Below are positions 9,776-20,213 of a DNA stretch of 64,000 nucleotides, in pieces. Position 1 is the stretch's first letter. Every line of letters starts with the position of its first letter. The DNA is from Fluviicola sp. (GTDB lineage Bacteria; Bacteroidota; Bacteroidia; Flavobacteriales_D; Crocinitomicaceae), in assembly GCF_029266855.1 (NCBI RefSeq), contig NZ_JAQSWB010000007.1, forward strand, positions 124,001-188,000, in the 5' to 3' direction. The notes below the pieces were generated by a model. It was not told the DNA's origin, made no database searches, and saw only the letters and a list, made by a program, of their open reading frames with translations. A program made the translations under genes and the position numbers.

Positions 9776-10882
9776 CTACAGCACCAAATTTTCAATCACA
9801 TCCACTATATCTGTTGTTGCATTCGGTTTTGCCATTCGTTTAATCGCAACACGCAACTCATTCATTTTATCCTCATCATTCAGAACCTGGATCGCTCCGG
9901 AGATCAATTGTTCTTTTGCCACATTGTCCTTTATCAGGATTGCGGCCTGATTCTTAACTAAAGCCATCGCATTCTTCGTTTGATGATCTTCGGAAACGTT
10001 CGGTGAAGGAACCAAAACAGTCGGCTTGCCCACAATACACAATTCCGAGATTGACAACGCTCCTGCGCGCGAAACGATTACATCTGCAACCGTATATGCC
10101 GCATCCATTCTCGCGATAAAATCCGTTAAATAAACCGGAGCTTTTTTCCGAATCTCCAATTCTTGTTTCATCGATTCAAAATAATACTTTCCGCATTGCC
10201 ATAAAACCTGGACACCTGCCTCTTCCAATTGACTCAAACCCTGAAGAACACCCTCGTTCAATGTCCGTGCTCCGAGACTTCCACCCATTACCAGGATGGT
10301 TTTTTTCAATGGATCCAGTACCGGGAATTCTTTGAATGCTTCGTCTTTGCTAATCTCCATACGGTTCACTTCTTCCCGTACCGGATTTCCTGTCAGTCGA
10401 ATTGAAGCAGGGGGAAAAACACTTTCCAATCCTTCATAAGCTGTGCATACTGCCTTTACTTTCTTAGCCAGCAGGCGATTGGTTTTACCAGGATGCGAGT
10501 TTTGTTCCTGAATAAGTGTAGGAATTCCTAAACTTTGAGCCATCCTAAGCGTCGGACCGCTTGCATAACCACCTACCCCAATCACTACTTCGGGTTTAAA
10601 TTCCTTCAGAATATTCTTAGCCAAAGAAAGACTTTTAAACAACTTGAAAGGAAGCGCTAAATTTTTAATTGTCAGTTTTCGCTGCAGACCGACAATGGGA
10701 AGCCCAACAATTTTATATCCTGCTGCAGGAACTTTTTCCATTTCCATTTTTCCTTCTGCACCAACAAACAGAATCTCCACATTCGGGTTGCGTTTTTTTA
10801 TTTCGTTGGCAATTGCCAATGCCGGAAAGATGTGTCCACCTGTTCCACCGCCTGATATCACTATTTTCTTCAATTCTTTCAT
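9776..10882 (-). CDS. murG: Undecaprenyldiphospho-muramoylpentapeptide beta-N-acetylglucosaminyltransferase
   Basis: 'ISGGGTGGHIFPALAIANEI' and 'GGSLGARTLNEG' motifs; dcw context. Confidence 0.97.
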   Translation of the reverse strand: MKELKKIVISGGGTGGHIFPALAIANEIKKRNPNVEILFVGAEGKMEMEKVPAAGYKIVGLPIVGLQRKLTIKNLALPFKLFKSLSLAKNILKEFKPEVVIGVGGYASGPTLRMAQSLGIPTLIQEQNSHPGKTNRLLAKKVKAVCTAYEGLESVFPPASIRLTGNPVREEVNRMEISKDEAFKEFPVLDPLKKTILVMGGSLGARTLNEGVLQGLSQLEEAGVQVLWQCGKYYFESMKQELEIRKKAPVYLTDFIARMDAAYTVADVIVSRAGALSISELCIVGKPTVLVPSPNVSEDHQTKNAMALVKNQAAILIKDNVAKEQLISGAIQVLNDEDKMNELRVAIKRMAKPNATTDIVDVIENLVL

Positions 10883-12054
10883 GCAAAAACACTTTCAGAT
10901 TCTACAGAAACCTTTTCTTCTTGTTTTTGGGCAACACCCTGTACAATTCCAATTGCTATACAAGCCATAATCATTGCAGATCCTCCCATTGCCAAAAAAG
11001 GCATATTTTGACCTGTAACCGGAAAAATCCCCGTACAAACCATCATGTTTACAGCTGCCTGGGAAAGTAGGAGAATTCCAATTCCCAAACAAACATACGT
11101 CTCAAAGAGCTGTTCGGCCCTGAGCCCAATCCGCATAATCCTGTAAAGCATAATCAGGTAGAGCAGCACCAAGATGATCGCTGCGAATGACCCGAACTCT
11201 TCCACAAAGGATGCGAAGAAAAAATCGGCATAGGCTTCCGGAATAAATTCTTTCACCTTTCCCTTTCCTACGCCCTGACCAAAGAAGCCACCCAAATAAA
11301 TTGCCTGTTCAGCACTTTTTGCCTGCATATTCCCGGGAGAATCAATGTCATCCGCATTCTCATACCTGTTCGTAATTCGGTTCATCCAGGTTTCGTAACG
11401 TGGTAAAATATTCAGGTCGGGTAACGCTTTATGCAAGCCAACCGCCATTACGAATAACAGGATTCCCGCAAAAATGACTGAAAAGAGTTTGGAAAAAGGT
11501 ACTCTTCCGAGGAAAAGCAACATAAAGCTGATCATAAACAGAATGGCAGCCGTTGAAAAGTTATCTTTAACAATCAACCCACAAATAATAACTATCGGTG
11601 CCATTACCGGTAAAAAGCCTTTTTTCCAATCACTCATTTCGTCCTTCTTCTTTACAAGCATCCTGGAAACATAGATCAACAGAGCCAACTTGGCAAAATC
11701 CGAAGACTGGAAGGTCAATCCCACAAAAGGAATCTTCACCCATCGGCCCGCTTCATTTACTTTCGTCCCGAAGAAAAGCGTAAAAATTAACAAGGCAATT
11801 GAGCCGTAATAAATGATCTTGGACATCTTGGAAATGTACATCGGATCGCGTTTATGGACCCAATACATTGCCAATACGGCCAGAAGTATATAAATAAAAT
11901 GCTTAAACAAATACTTAAATGGTGTTCCGCCTTCGATCTTCACTAAGATCGGAACGAAACTGTAAACAGAAACCAACGAAAACCCAAGTAAAATGAGCGT
12001 AATTACCCAAATCACCAAATCTCCTTTAAAGTGTTTTCTTAGAAACTGTACCAT
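10879..12054 (-). CDS. ftsW: SEDS peptidoglycan glycosyltransferase FtsW
   Basis: Polytopic membrane protein with SEDS signature 'YADFFFASFVEEFG' and 'NMMVCTGIFPVTGQNMPFLAMGGSAM'; overlaps murG start by 4 bp. Confidence 0.95.
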   Translation of the reverse strand: MVQFLRKHFKGDLVIWVITLILLGFSLVSVYSFVPILVKIEGGTPFKYLFKHFIYILLAVLAMYWVHKRDPMYISKMSKIIYYGSIALLIFTLFFGTKVNEAGRWVKIPFVGLTFQSSDFAKLALLIYVSRMLVKKKDEMSDWKKGFLPVMAPIVIICGLIVKDNFSTAAILFMISFMLLFLGRVPFSKLFSVIFAGILLFVMAVGLHKALPDLNILPRYETWMNRITNRYENADDIDSPGNMQAKSAEQAIYLGGFFGQGVGKGKVKEFIPEAYADFFFASFVEEFGSFAAIILVLLYLIMLYRIMRIGLRAEQLFETYVCLGIGILLLSQAAVNMMVCTGIFPVTGQNMPFLAMGGSAMIMACIAIGIVQGVAQKQEEKVSVESESVFA

Positions 12055-12056
12055 TT

Positions 12057-12524
12057 TTATTGATGTAACTTGACAAAGTTCTCAAAGACCTCCATTTTTG
12101 TTTTCCACTCATTTCCCTGAACGGTAAAAAGTAAAATATGCCTTGAGCGCTTGTTCTTTTTCAAAAATTCCAATGCATCTTCCAACGATTCAGTTCCGGT
12201 AACCAAAGGCATCGCGGAAATAATATCAGACGGAAGTGAAAGCTGCGGATTATCAAACTGAGCACACCACTGAATAGAGCGCAAAGTTTCAGGATCCACT
12301 TGTGCCATTTCCTGAATACTGATCTCATTCGACATCCAGAAAACCGGAAACGGGAAGGTGGAAATTGTTGCAGAAAGTTCAACAACAGCTGGTTTATACC
12401 ATGTGAATACATCCATTCCCCAAAGTTTACCCAAGGGTCTCAGGGACATTCTCTCAGCTGCATCAAGCGACTCCTTTCGGGCCTGAAGCAGTTGGGCTTG
12501 CTGATCAACCTTTTTAATTTCCAT
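12057..12524 (-). CDS. Uncharacterised protein encoded between murD and ftsW (155 aa)
   Basis: Internal ATG at 12524 ('MEIKKVDQQAQ...') lies just after the murD stop and ends 3 bp before the ftsW start; the longer ORF start at 12608 would overlap murD. Confidence 0.8.
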   Translation of the reverse strand: MEIKKVDQQAQLLQARKESLDAAERMSLRPLGKLWGMDVFTWYKPAVVELSATISTFPFPVFWMSNEISIQEMAQVDPETLRSIQWCAQFDNPQLSLPSDIISAMPLVTGTESLEDALEFLKKNKRSRHILLFTVQGNEWKTKMEVFENFVKLHQ

Positions 12525-12534
12525 GACCGGCGGA

Positions 12535-13878
12535 TTAAAGTGAACGCACTGCCTCTTTAAATTGATTTCCTCTGTCTTCGTAATTTTCGAACAGGTCAAA
12601 ACTAGCACAAGCAGGCGACAACAAAACTGTTTCGTCTTTCTTTGCTAAACGGTAACCGTAAGCCACAGCCTCCATTGCAGAACCTGCTTCAACGATTGTT
12701 TCTACATGATCGGAAAACGTATCGATGATCTTCTGATTGTCTTTTCCAAGGCAGATAATTGCTTTTACCTTTTCTTTTACCAATTCGACCAATTCGGAAT
12801 AATCATTCCCTTTATCGACACCTCCAACGATCCAAACAGTTGGCTGCTCCATACTTTCCAATGCAAACCACGTTGAATTGACATTTGTTGCTTTTGAATC
12901 ATTGATAAACTCAATGCCGCAAACCTTTGCAACGAACTCCAGACGGTGTTCCACATTTACAAAGTCAGCCAAACTTTCGCGCACGATTTCCTTGCGAATA
13001 TCAAGGATTCTTCCCGCAAGCCCGGAAGCCAGGGAATTTTGGGTATTGTGCTTACCCTTCAAAGCTAGTTCATGTATAGACATAGTGAATTGATTGTTAA
13101 AGTTTATGATGAGTTGTTTGTTTGCTACATATGCTCCCTGTTCAAATTCCTGTGTCAATGAAAAGGGAAGTTTTTTTGCCGGAACGGAGCGTTTCTCCAG
13201 TTCGGCGAGTATTGTTTTATCGTCTGCGTTATAGATGAAATAGTCATCTGCCGTTTGATTGTTCAGAATCCGGAACTTCGAGTTCACATACAACTGCATG
13301 TTGTATTCGTAGCGATCCAAATGATCCGGAGTTATGTTTGTCAGAATTGCAATTTCTGCTTTGAAATCTTCCATATCATCCAGCTGGAACGAACTTAGTT
13401 CCAACACGTAGATTTCATTATCTTCCAATGCAACCTGCTTAGCGAAACTATACCCTACATTTCCGGCCAATCCCACTTTCAAACCTGCTTTCTTTAGCAT
13501 GTGATGGATCAGCATGGTGGTAGTAGTCTTCCCGTTACTTCCGGTAATACATATTTTTCGTGCCGTAGTGAAATAACCTGCAAATTCGATCTCGGAAATC
13601 ACTTTGATCCCTTTCTCGCGAATTGCTTTCATAACCGGGGCCTTCTCAGGAATTCCCGGGGACTTAATCACCAATTCAGCTTCAAGGATACGATCCATCG
13701 TATGCGATCCCTGCTCCCATTCCAATTGATGCGCATTCAATTCCGTCTGAAACGAATCCTTGATACTCCCAAAATCGGAAACGAAGACCTTCGCACCCTT
13801 TACTTTTGCAAGAATCGCAGCACCGACACCACTTTCGCCAGCGCCCAAAACAACCACTATTTTGTTTCGAATGTTCAT
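12535..13878 (-). CDS. murD: UDP-N-acetylmuramoylalanine--D-glutamate ligase
   Basis: P-loop 'ICITGSNGKTTTTMLIHHM', 'NDSKATNVNSTWFAL', C-terminal 'VLLSPACASFDLFENYEDRGNQFKEAV'. Confidence 0.97.
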   Translation of the reverse strand: MNIRNKIVVVLGAGESGVGAAILAKVKGAKVFVSDFGSIKDSFQTELNAHQLEWEQGSHTMDRILEAELVIKSPGIPEKAPVMKAIREKGIKVISEIEFAGYFTTARKICITGSNGKTTTTMLIHHMLKKAGLKVGLAGNVGYSFAKQVALEDNEIYVLELSSFQLDDMEDFKAEIAILTNITPDHLDRYEYNMQLYVNSKFRILNNQTADDYFIYNADDKTILAELEKRSVPAKKLPFSLTQEFEQGAYVANKQLIINFNNQFTMSIHELALKGKHNTQNSLASGLAGRILDIRKEIVRESLADFVNVEHRLEFVAKVCGIEFINDSKATNVNSTWFALESMEQPTVWIVGGVDKGNDYSELVELVKEKVKAIICLGKDNQKIIDTFSDHVETIVEAGSAMEAVAYGYRLAKKDETVLLSPACASFDLFENYEDRGNQFKEAVRSL

Positions 13879-15128
13879 TAACGTAGTTTCAGAGTTACGA
13901 TTGATACAACTGCCAAGAGAATTGCTACGATCCAGAAGCGGGAAACAATTTTCGCCTCGTGCAAGCCTTTTTTCTGGTAATGATGATGCAAAGGAGCCAT
14001 TCTGAAAATCCTTCGTCCTTCACCAAATCGTTTTTTCGTGTATTTGAAATAACCGACTTGCATGATGACAGACAAGTTCTCGACCAAGAAAATTCCGCAC
14101 AACACCGGGATCAATAATTCCTTACGGATAGAGATTGCAAATACCGCAATGATTCCCCCCAAAGCCAAACTTCCGGTATCTCCCATGAAGACCTGCGCCG
14201 GATAACTGTTGTACCACAAAAAGCCGATACAAGCCCCCACAAATGCCGCAATAAATATCACGAGTTCTTCAGCGTAAGGAACGTACATCACATTCAGATA
14301 ATCGGCGAAATGCACATTGGAAGTTACATAGGCCAAAACGGCCAATGCAATTCCAGCAATTGCACTTGTTCCGGTGGCCAAGCCATCGAGTCCGTCGGTC
14401 ATATTTGCCCCGTTTGAAACAGCAATGACCACAATAATCACAAATGGAATAAAGAGCATCCATCCATAGGATTTATCGATATCACCGATCAACCAGTTGT
14501 AATTGAACTCGTTGTTCTTTACGAATGGAATGGTAGTAGTCATATCGCGTGTCACAATCCATTTCGAAGGAATCGTATCAACGATATCTTTCGAGTGCTG
14601 ATGAGTCACGAAGGATTCACCCGACTGCAGGTGATAGTTTGCAGGCACCTTTTTGTGAACCTGTACATCCGGATGGAAGTACAAAATTGAGCCGACAATA
14701 ATTCCCACACCGATTTGACCTACAACTTTAAATTTCCCTTTTAATCCTTCTTTGTTCTTTTTAAATACTTTGATGTAATCATCTATCAAACCGATTATTC
14801 CCAGCCAAACGGTTGCAAGAAGCATCGTAAACACATATACATTATGCAGCTTTGCAAACAAAAGTGTTGGGATCAGGATTGCAGAAAGAATAATAATACC
14901 TCCCATTGTCGGAGTCCCTGATTTCTCAATCTGGCCAGCCAATCCAAGATCACGAACAGTTTCCCCGATTTGCTGACGACGCAGCAAGTTGATCAAGCGC
15001 TTTCCGAAAATAATAGACACAATCAATGAAGTAATCAACGCCATTGCAGCCCTGAATGAGATGTAATGGAAAAGCCCCGCTCCCGGGAAATCCAATTGTT
15101 CTAAATAATTAAAGAGGTATGTTAACAT
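13878..15128 (-). CDS. mraY: Phospho-N-acetylmuramoyl-pentapeptide-transferase
   Basis: '[12 protein letters not shown]', '[19 protein letters not shown]', '[11 protein letters not shown]', '[12 protein letters not shown]'. Confidence 0.98.
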   Translation of the reverse strand: MLTYLFNYLEQLDFPGAGLFHYISFRAAMALITSLIVSIIFGKRLINLLRRQQIGETVRDLGLAGQIEKSGTPTMGGIIILSAILIPTLLFAKLHNVYVFTMLLATVWLGIIGLIDDYIKVFKKNKEGLKGKFKVVGQIGVGIIVGSILYFHPDVQVHKKVPANYHLQSGESFVTHQHSKDIVDTIPSKWIVTRDMTTTIPFVKNNEFNYNWLIGDIDKSYGWMLFIPFVIIVVIAVSNGANMTDGLDGLATGTSAIAGIALAVLAYVTSNVHFADYLNVMYVPYAEELVIFIAAFVGACIGFLWYNSYPAQVFMGDTGSLALGGIIAVFAISIRKELLIPVLCGIFLVENLSVIMQVGYFKYTKKRFGEGRRIFRMAPLHHHYQKKGLHEAKIVSRFWIVAILLAVVSIVTLKLR

Positions 15129-15178
15129 GTCTTTCTATTTAAAATTCATTTTATCTGCGCTAACGCTTGACAATTATC

Positions 15179-15194
15179 ATCCGCCGCGGCGGAT
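15179..15194. repeat. Perfect 16-bp palindrome ATCCGCCGCGGCGGAT between mraY and murE
   Basis: Direct reading; sits in the 68-bp mraY-murE spacer. Confidence 0.8.
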
Positions 15195-15196
15195 TC

Positions 15197-16657
15197 TTAT
15201 TTTTTCAGTTTAGTGAAGTAATTTTTTACAACTTCGAAATCATCAAAGGGATGTTTCACCCCGTTAATTTCCTGGTACTTTTCATGTCCTTTCCCGGCAA
15301 TCAGAATAATATCTTTTGCCTGTGCCAGGGAAACAGCAGTTTTAATGGCCTGGTCGCGATCCAAAATGGAAAGGACCTTCATACTTTGGTGTGCTCCGAC
15401 ACCAGCTTCCATTTGTTTCAAAATTTCAGCCGGGTCTTCTGTTCGAGGGTTATCTGAAGTTAAAATGACCTTATTACTTAATTCACAGGCTATTCGCGCC
15501 ATTTCAGGTCTTTTCATCGCATCGCGATCGCCACCGCAACCAACTACCGTGATAACCTGCTCGTTTCGCGTGCGAATATTTTCAATCGTTTTTAAAACAT
15601 TCTCCAAAGCATCAGGCGTGTGGGCATAATCCACAACTGCAGTGATATCCGTTTCGCTCTTGGTGAATTGAAATCGTCCGTCAACAGCTTCCAATTTGCT
15701 GAGAACCGTTAAAACCTCTGTTGAATCGGAATCCAGCAACTGGCTGATCCCATATACTGTTGCGATATTGTATGCGTTGAAATCTCCTATCAAACGCGTC
15801 CACAATTCGATTCCATTCACTGTCAGAAGCAAACCGCTGAAACTGTTCTCCAAAACCTTTACCTTGAAATCTGCATGGCTTTTCAGCGCAAATGTGGAAA
15901 CCTTAGCTTTGGTATTCTGAACCATCACCATTCCATTCTTGTCATCTGCATTGACTAAAGCAAAAGTATCTTTCGTTAATTCATCAAAGAAGGTTTTCTT
16001 GGCAGCAATGTATTCTTTGAAAGTGCCGTGATAATCCAAATGATCATGCGTAATATTCGTAAACGCACCTCCTTTGAAAACCAAACCTGCAATCCGGTGT
16101 TGAGAAATAGCGTGGGAACTTACTTCCATGAAACAATGAGAACATCCCTGTGCTACCATGTCTGCCAGCAAAGCATTCAATGCAATCTGATCCGGTGTTG
16201 TATGTGTCGACGGAATAACTTCTTTACCAATTAGATTCACAACTGTGGAAAGTAATCCTACTTTGTACCCCAACTCTGTATACAAATCATGCAAGAGAGT
16301 GGTAGTCGTCGTTTTACCGTTTGTCCCGGTAATACCAACCAACTGTAAGGACTGGGACGGATAATCGTAAAACGCATGAGCCAGCTCTCCAAGAGCCAAA
16401 GCTGTATTCGGAACAATCAGCAGAGTTACATGTGCCGGAACTTCAACAGCTCTCTCGGCAACAATTGCGGTGCAACCTTTCCCGATAACCTGAGAAATAA
16501 AGTCGTGCGCATCCACTCTTGTTCCTTTTACGGCAATGAAAAGCGTTCCTGAAACTGCCTTTCTTGAATCTGAAACAAGCGCAGAGACAGTCACATCAGC
16601 TGGGCCGATCCACTGAGTAACTTTCGTTGCTTTTGCTATTTCATTTAAGGTTTTCAT
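15197..16657 (-). CDS. murE: UDP-N-acetylmuramoyl-tripeptide synthetase MurE
   Basis: 'GITGTNGKTTTTTLLHDLY', 'TSDNPRTEDP' (typical of the meso-DAP-adding enzyme). Start moved to ATG at 16657 ('MKTLNEIAK'), overlapping the ftsI stop as ATGA. Confidence 0.96.
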   Translation of the reverse strand: MKTLNEIAKATKVTQWIGPADVTVSALVSDSRKAVSGTLFIAVKGTRVDAHDFISQVIGKGCTAIVAERAVEVPAHVTLLIVPNTALALGELAHAFYDYPSQSLQLVGITGTNGKTTTTTLLHDLYTELGYKVGLLSTVVNLIGKEVIPSTHTTPDQIALNALLADMVAQGCSHCFMEVSSHAISQHRIAGLVFKGGAFTNITHDHLDYHGTFKEYIAAKKTFFDELTKDTFALVNADDKNGMVMVQNTKAKVSTFALKSHADFKVKVLENSFSGLLLTVNGIELWTRLIGDFNAYNIATVYGISQLLDSDSTEVLTVLSKLEAVDGRFQFTKSETDITAVVDYAHTPDALENVLKTIENIRTRNEQVITVVGCGGDRDAMKRPEMARIACELSNKVILTSDNPRTEDPAEILKQMEAGVGAHQSMKVLSILDRDQAIKTAVSLAQAKDIILIAGKGHEKYQEINGVKHPFDDFEVVKNYFTKLKK

Positions 16658-18759
16658 TCCAATATTAATTCCATTAATCCTCCCCGAACCACTGGTGATC
16701 CGGCAGGAATTGTTTGTTTTACTACTCTTCCGCTTCCACGGACATACACATGCATTCCCAAATGCTCGATCAGGTAAACCGCATCTTTCGCTGTTAAACC
16801 CGACACACTTGGAACTGTAGTTGAAGAGATCTTTCGGGGAACAATCGAGATATGAGAATCTGAAGTCCGAACCCGTGACCATTCGCTGTAAGCATCCATT
16901 TGATATGGCAAATGCAAGCGTTTCAATACAACCAGCAGGTCATTGATGTTCCCGTCTTTGATCAGTGGAGCATCATCCACCCGTTTTTTCTCTTCGTTGA
17001 TTGCTTTGTGGTAATTCAATGAATTGGAATAGACCTTATTTGCAATAGCCGAAAACACTGTTCCCGAAACAGTTGCCCCATAAATATCTTTCGATGGAGC
17101 AGCCACAACAACGATACAAGAGTAAAGCGGCTCATCTGCCGGAAAATATCCAACGAAAGAGGCCTGATATGTTTTGTTTCCATCTTCCCCGTAACGACCA
17201 TCTGCATTTTGAACTACCGCAGTTCCCGTTTTACCCGCAATATCGAAAAGAGCCGATTTCAAAGCACTACCTGTTCCGCGCTTCACAACTCCCTTCAAAC
17301 ATTCCTGCATCGATCGCAGCGTTTTATCGGAACAAATTTTCGGACGAAGTACAATCGGTTTAAATGTTTTCACAATACGTTGTCCGCGGCGAATATGCTC
17401 TATAAATTGCGGACGAACCAAGGTCCCGTTGTTTGCAACCGCGTTGTAAAATGCCAAAGTTTGCAAAGGCGTTTGCTGCACTTCGTAACCGATCGACATC
17501 CAGGGAAGAGAAATTCCCGACCATTGTTTCGTTCCCGGTGCATACAATGTTGGTCTGGGCTCACCTTGTAAATCAATTCCAAGTGAATCCCCGATTCCAA
17601 ACGAACGCAAACGATCAATAAACACCTGCGGATCATTGCGGTATGCCCTGTGAATGACACGCGCAATCACGTTCGAAGACAATTCAAATGCTCTGCGGAT
17701 AGTAATTCTTCCATAACCGTACGGATTCGAATCTTTCAATTTCAGGTCGTAGAATTGATATTCGCCAACCGCATTCACCGTATCATCCAGGCTGATCTTT
17801 TGATCTTCAAGGGCCGCCATCAAGGCAGCCAGCTTAAAGGTAGAACCCGGAACTTCTTTCGTCCCGATTGCGTGATTGTACAATTCGTGGTACTCACCAT
17901 CAGAAGCCATTTGTAGATTTGATACCGCGCGAACAAAACCGGTTTTTACATCCATTACGATAACACAACCACTTTTCGCCCCCTGGTTTTTCAACTGGCG
18001 ATACAACTCCGAGTGCGCAACTTCCTGGATATCCATATCAAATGAAGTAATCAGATCAGCTCCTTCAATCGGTTCGCGAATCATTTTACCTGTCCTTTTC
18101 CATCCCGAAGAAATGCGCTGTTCGATCTCTTCCCCCGGCTCACCGGCCAGAACCTCATTAAAAGCTCCCTCAATACCAACACGCAACTCTTTCGAGCCTC
18201 CTTCACTTGCACGATAATACCCAAGTGTTCTTTTCAGGATTTCGCCATGTGGTCTTTTCGATACAAAATGCTCTTCCGTATCAATCAAACCACCCTTGTT
18301 TCTTCCCAGCTTAAAAATAGGCAGCTCTCTCAAGCGATTCCGCTGCTCATTTGTTGCTTTTAACTTAATAGTTATAAATCGTCGCCCTCTGGACCTTCCC
18401 TTCCGGATGTAATTTTCAAAATCACGTGCAGAAGTTTCACGGAACACCTTATTCAAGCCCTGGCACAAATCGCTGATCTCCTTATCAAAGATCTCCTGAT
18501 CCACTACACTAGGATCCATGTGTATGTCAAAGAACGATACCGATGTAATCAACGGCGTATAATTTCTATCTAAAACCTCCCCCCGACGCGGGTATTTTTT
18601 CACCGTCCGGGTGGGAATTTTTTCTTTTGTAGCTGTAAACAGCGAAGCACTGCCTTCCGACTGGATCATGATTGTTTTAACAACCACTACAATCAAGGCA
18701 ATGAAAAAACCTATGTAAACCAGGTAAGCCCGCCACATCAAGTCTTTTTTATCACTCAT
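16654..18759 (-). CDS. ftsI: Penicillin-binding transpeptidase FtsI with C-terminal PASTA domain
   Basis: 'PGSTFKLAALMAAL' (SxxK), 'SSN', 'AGKTGTA' (KTG); C-terminal 'VPSVSGLTAKDAVYLIEHLGMHVYVRGSGRV' is PASTA-like. Confidence 0.96.
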   Translation of the reverse strand: MSDKKDLMWRAYLVYIGFFIALIVVVVKTIMIQSEGSASLFTATKEKIPTRTVKKYPRRGEVLDRNYTPLITSVSFFDIHMDPSVVDQEIFDKEISDLCQGLNKVFRETSARDFENYIRKGRSRGRRFITIKLKATNEQRNRLRELPIFKLGRNKGGLIDTEEHFVSKRPHGEILKRTLGYYRASEGGSKELRVGIEGAFNEVLAGEPGEEIEQRISSGWKRTGKMIREPIEGADLITSFDMDIQEVAHSELYRQLKNQGAKSGCVIVMDVKTGFVRAVSNLQMASDGEYHELYNHAIGTKEVPGSTFKLAALMAALEDQKISLDDTVNAVGEYQFYDLKLKDSNPYGYGRITIRRAFELSSNVIARVIHRAYRNDPQVFIDRLRSFGIGDSLGIDLQGEPRPTLYAPGTKQWSGISLPWMSIGYEVQQTPLQTLAFYNAVANNGTLVRPQFIEHIRRGQRIVKTFKPIVLRPKICSDKTLRSMQECLKGVVKRGTGSALKSALFDIAGKTGTAVVQNADGRYGEDGNKTYQASFVGYFPADEPLYSCIVVVAAPSKDIYGATVSGTVFSAIANKVYSNSLNYHKAINEEKKRVDDAPLIKDGNINDLLVVLKRLHLPYQMDAYSEWSRVRTSDSHISIVPRKISSTTVPSVSGLTAKDAVYLIEHLGMHVYVRGSGRVVKQTIPAGSPVVRGGLMELILE

Positions 18760-19282
18760 TGTCTGCCCGCTTTAATCGTATTACTTTCGCCGGATTGACC
18801 GTTTCCTTCAACCCCCTTTTTTCCAATGCCTGAACCAAGCGATAACGCGAAGTCGATTCTTCCAAATGCGCTTTGTTCTCAATATATTCAGCAGTCTGTG
18901 CATCCACATCCGCCTGCAGATCCGTAATATCTTTCTGTAATTGTTTCCCGTAGTACCCTTTCGCGACCATCAGCATCAGCAACAACAGAATAAAGAAAAT
19001 GAAGGTTAAATTATTCAATACGAAATCCCGTGTAAGGATCTCCCCGTTCAACACCTGGATCAAAATATTCTGACGACGCGGCTTTGCAGCTGCAGTCGGC
19101 TTAACCTTTTCTCTGGGAGTCGAACTGTTTTCCATTTTCGGCTTTGCCTCAGTTTTCTTCACCGACTCTTTTTTACCCGGCTTCTCTTTCGGCATTTCCG
19201 TTGAATACTTTTCACGAGATGATTTCCCCCGCACAGCATCCATCGGATTCACATCCTCCCGTTCCCTGTACTCATTTTCCAT
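18752..19282 (-). CDS. FtsL-like cell division protein with long charged N-terminus
   Basis: One TM plus short coiled coil; position between rsmH and ftsI. Start set at ATG 19282 ('MENEYRERED'). Confidence 0.8.
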   Translation of the reverse strand: MENEYREREDVNPMDAVRGKSSREKYSTEMPKEKPGKKESVKKTEAKPKMENSSTPREKVKPTAAAKPRRQNILIQVLNGEILTRDFVLNNLTFIFFILLLLMLMVAKGYYGKQLQKDITDLQADVDAQTAEYIENKAHLEESTSRYRLVQALEKRGLKETVNPAKVIRLKRADNE

Positions 19283-20213
19283 CTTCCACTCTTTTAGCAA
19301 TCCTCAACTTCGCACTGCGCGCACGTGTATTTCGCTGAATCTCCTCCTCACTCGGTAGGATCGGCTTTCTATTCACCTCTTCAAAAGGCTTCAATACTTT
19401 CCCGAAAAAATCTTTCTCAATCGAACCATCCAGGCTCCCGCGCTTCATCAGGTTTTTCACCAAACGATCCTCCAGGGAATGATATGACATCACCACCAGG
19501 CGAGCATCCGGCTTCAGCACTTCAGGTGTTTGCAACAGGAATTTCTCCAACACATCCATTTCCTGGTTCACCTCAATTCGAAGCGCCTGAAACACCTGCG
19601 CAAAGAATTTATGATCCTTAAACTTCGGAGCAACCGGCATCAAAGCCTCCATCAATTCCCCGGTCGTTTTGATCTTAGACCTGTTTCTCGCTTTCACTAA
19701 TTCAACAGCAGTTTTGAAAGGATGATCCAATTCACCGTATTTTCTGAAAATCGCAGCCAATTGTTCCTCATCGTAGGTTTGAACAATTTTCGCAGCGGTA
19801 AAATCGCCCGCCTGATTCATACGCATATCCAACACTTCATTGGAACGAATTGAAAACCCGCGCTTCGCATCATCAAACTGATGAGACGAAACCCCCAGGT
19901 CAGCCAGAATCCCGTCAACAGCAGGAATCCCCATTGCGCGTAAATGATTTTTCAGAAAAGCAAAATTGGCCGCTACAAAATGAAAATTCGGAGCTTCCCA
20001 TGCATTTGCCCTAGCATCCGGATCCTGATCAAAAACAATCAGCTTTCCTTTTGGAGAAAGTTTTTCGAAAATTGCGCGGGAATGGCCGCCACCACCAAAG
20101 GTAACATCTACGTAAATCCCATCCGGATTAATAGCCAATCCATCAAGACACTCCTGCAACATGACAGGCACGTGATATGTCGCGTCGTTATTCGTCATCA
20201 TTCCCCAAATCAC
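19272..20213 (-). CDS. rsmH: 16S rRNA (cytosine(1402)-N(4))-methyltransferase RsmH
   Basis: 'YHVPVMLQECLDGL...DVTFGGGGHSRAI', 'GILADLGVSSHQFDDAKRGFSI', 'YHSLEDRLVKN'. Confidence 0.97.
   Translation of the reverse strand: MIWGMMTNNDATYHVPVMLQECLDGLAINPDGIYVDVTFGGGGHSRAIFEKLSPKGKLIVFDQDPDARANAWEAPNFHFVAANFAFLKNHLRAMGIPAVDGILADLGVSSHQFDDAKRGFSIRSNEVLDMRMNQAGDFTAAKIVQTYDEEQLAAIFRKYGELDHPFKTAVELVKARNRSKIKTTGELMEALMPVAPKFKDHKFFAQVFQALRIEVNQEMDVLEKFLLQTPEVLKPDARLVVMSYHSLEDRLVKNLMKRGSLDGSIEKDFFGKVLKPFEEVNRKPILPSEEEIQRNTRARSAKLRIAKRVEDGK

Noticed and set aside
10669-11070. 133-aa plus-strand ORF opposite murG/ftsW
   Set aside because: Antisense to two well-supported essential genes, low-complexity Phe/Leu/Cys-rich composition.
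16658-16882. Extended N-terminus of the murE ORF
   Set aside because: Overlaps the ftsI 3' end out of frame; MurE homology begins at MKTLNEIAK.
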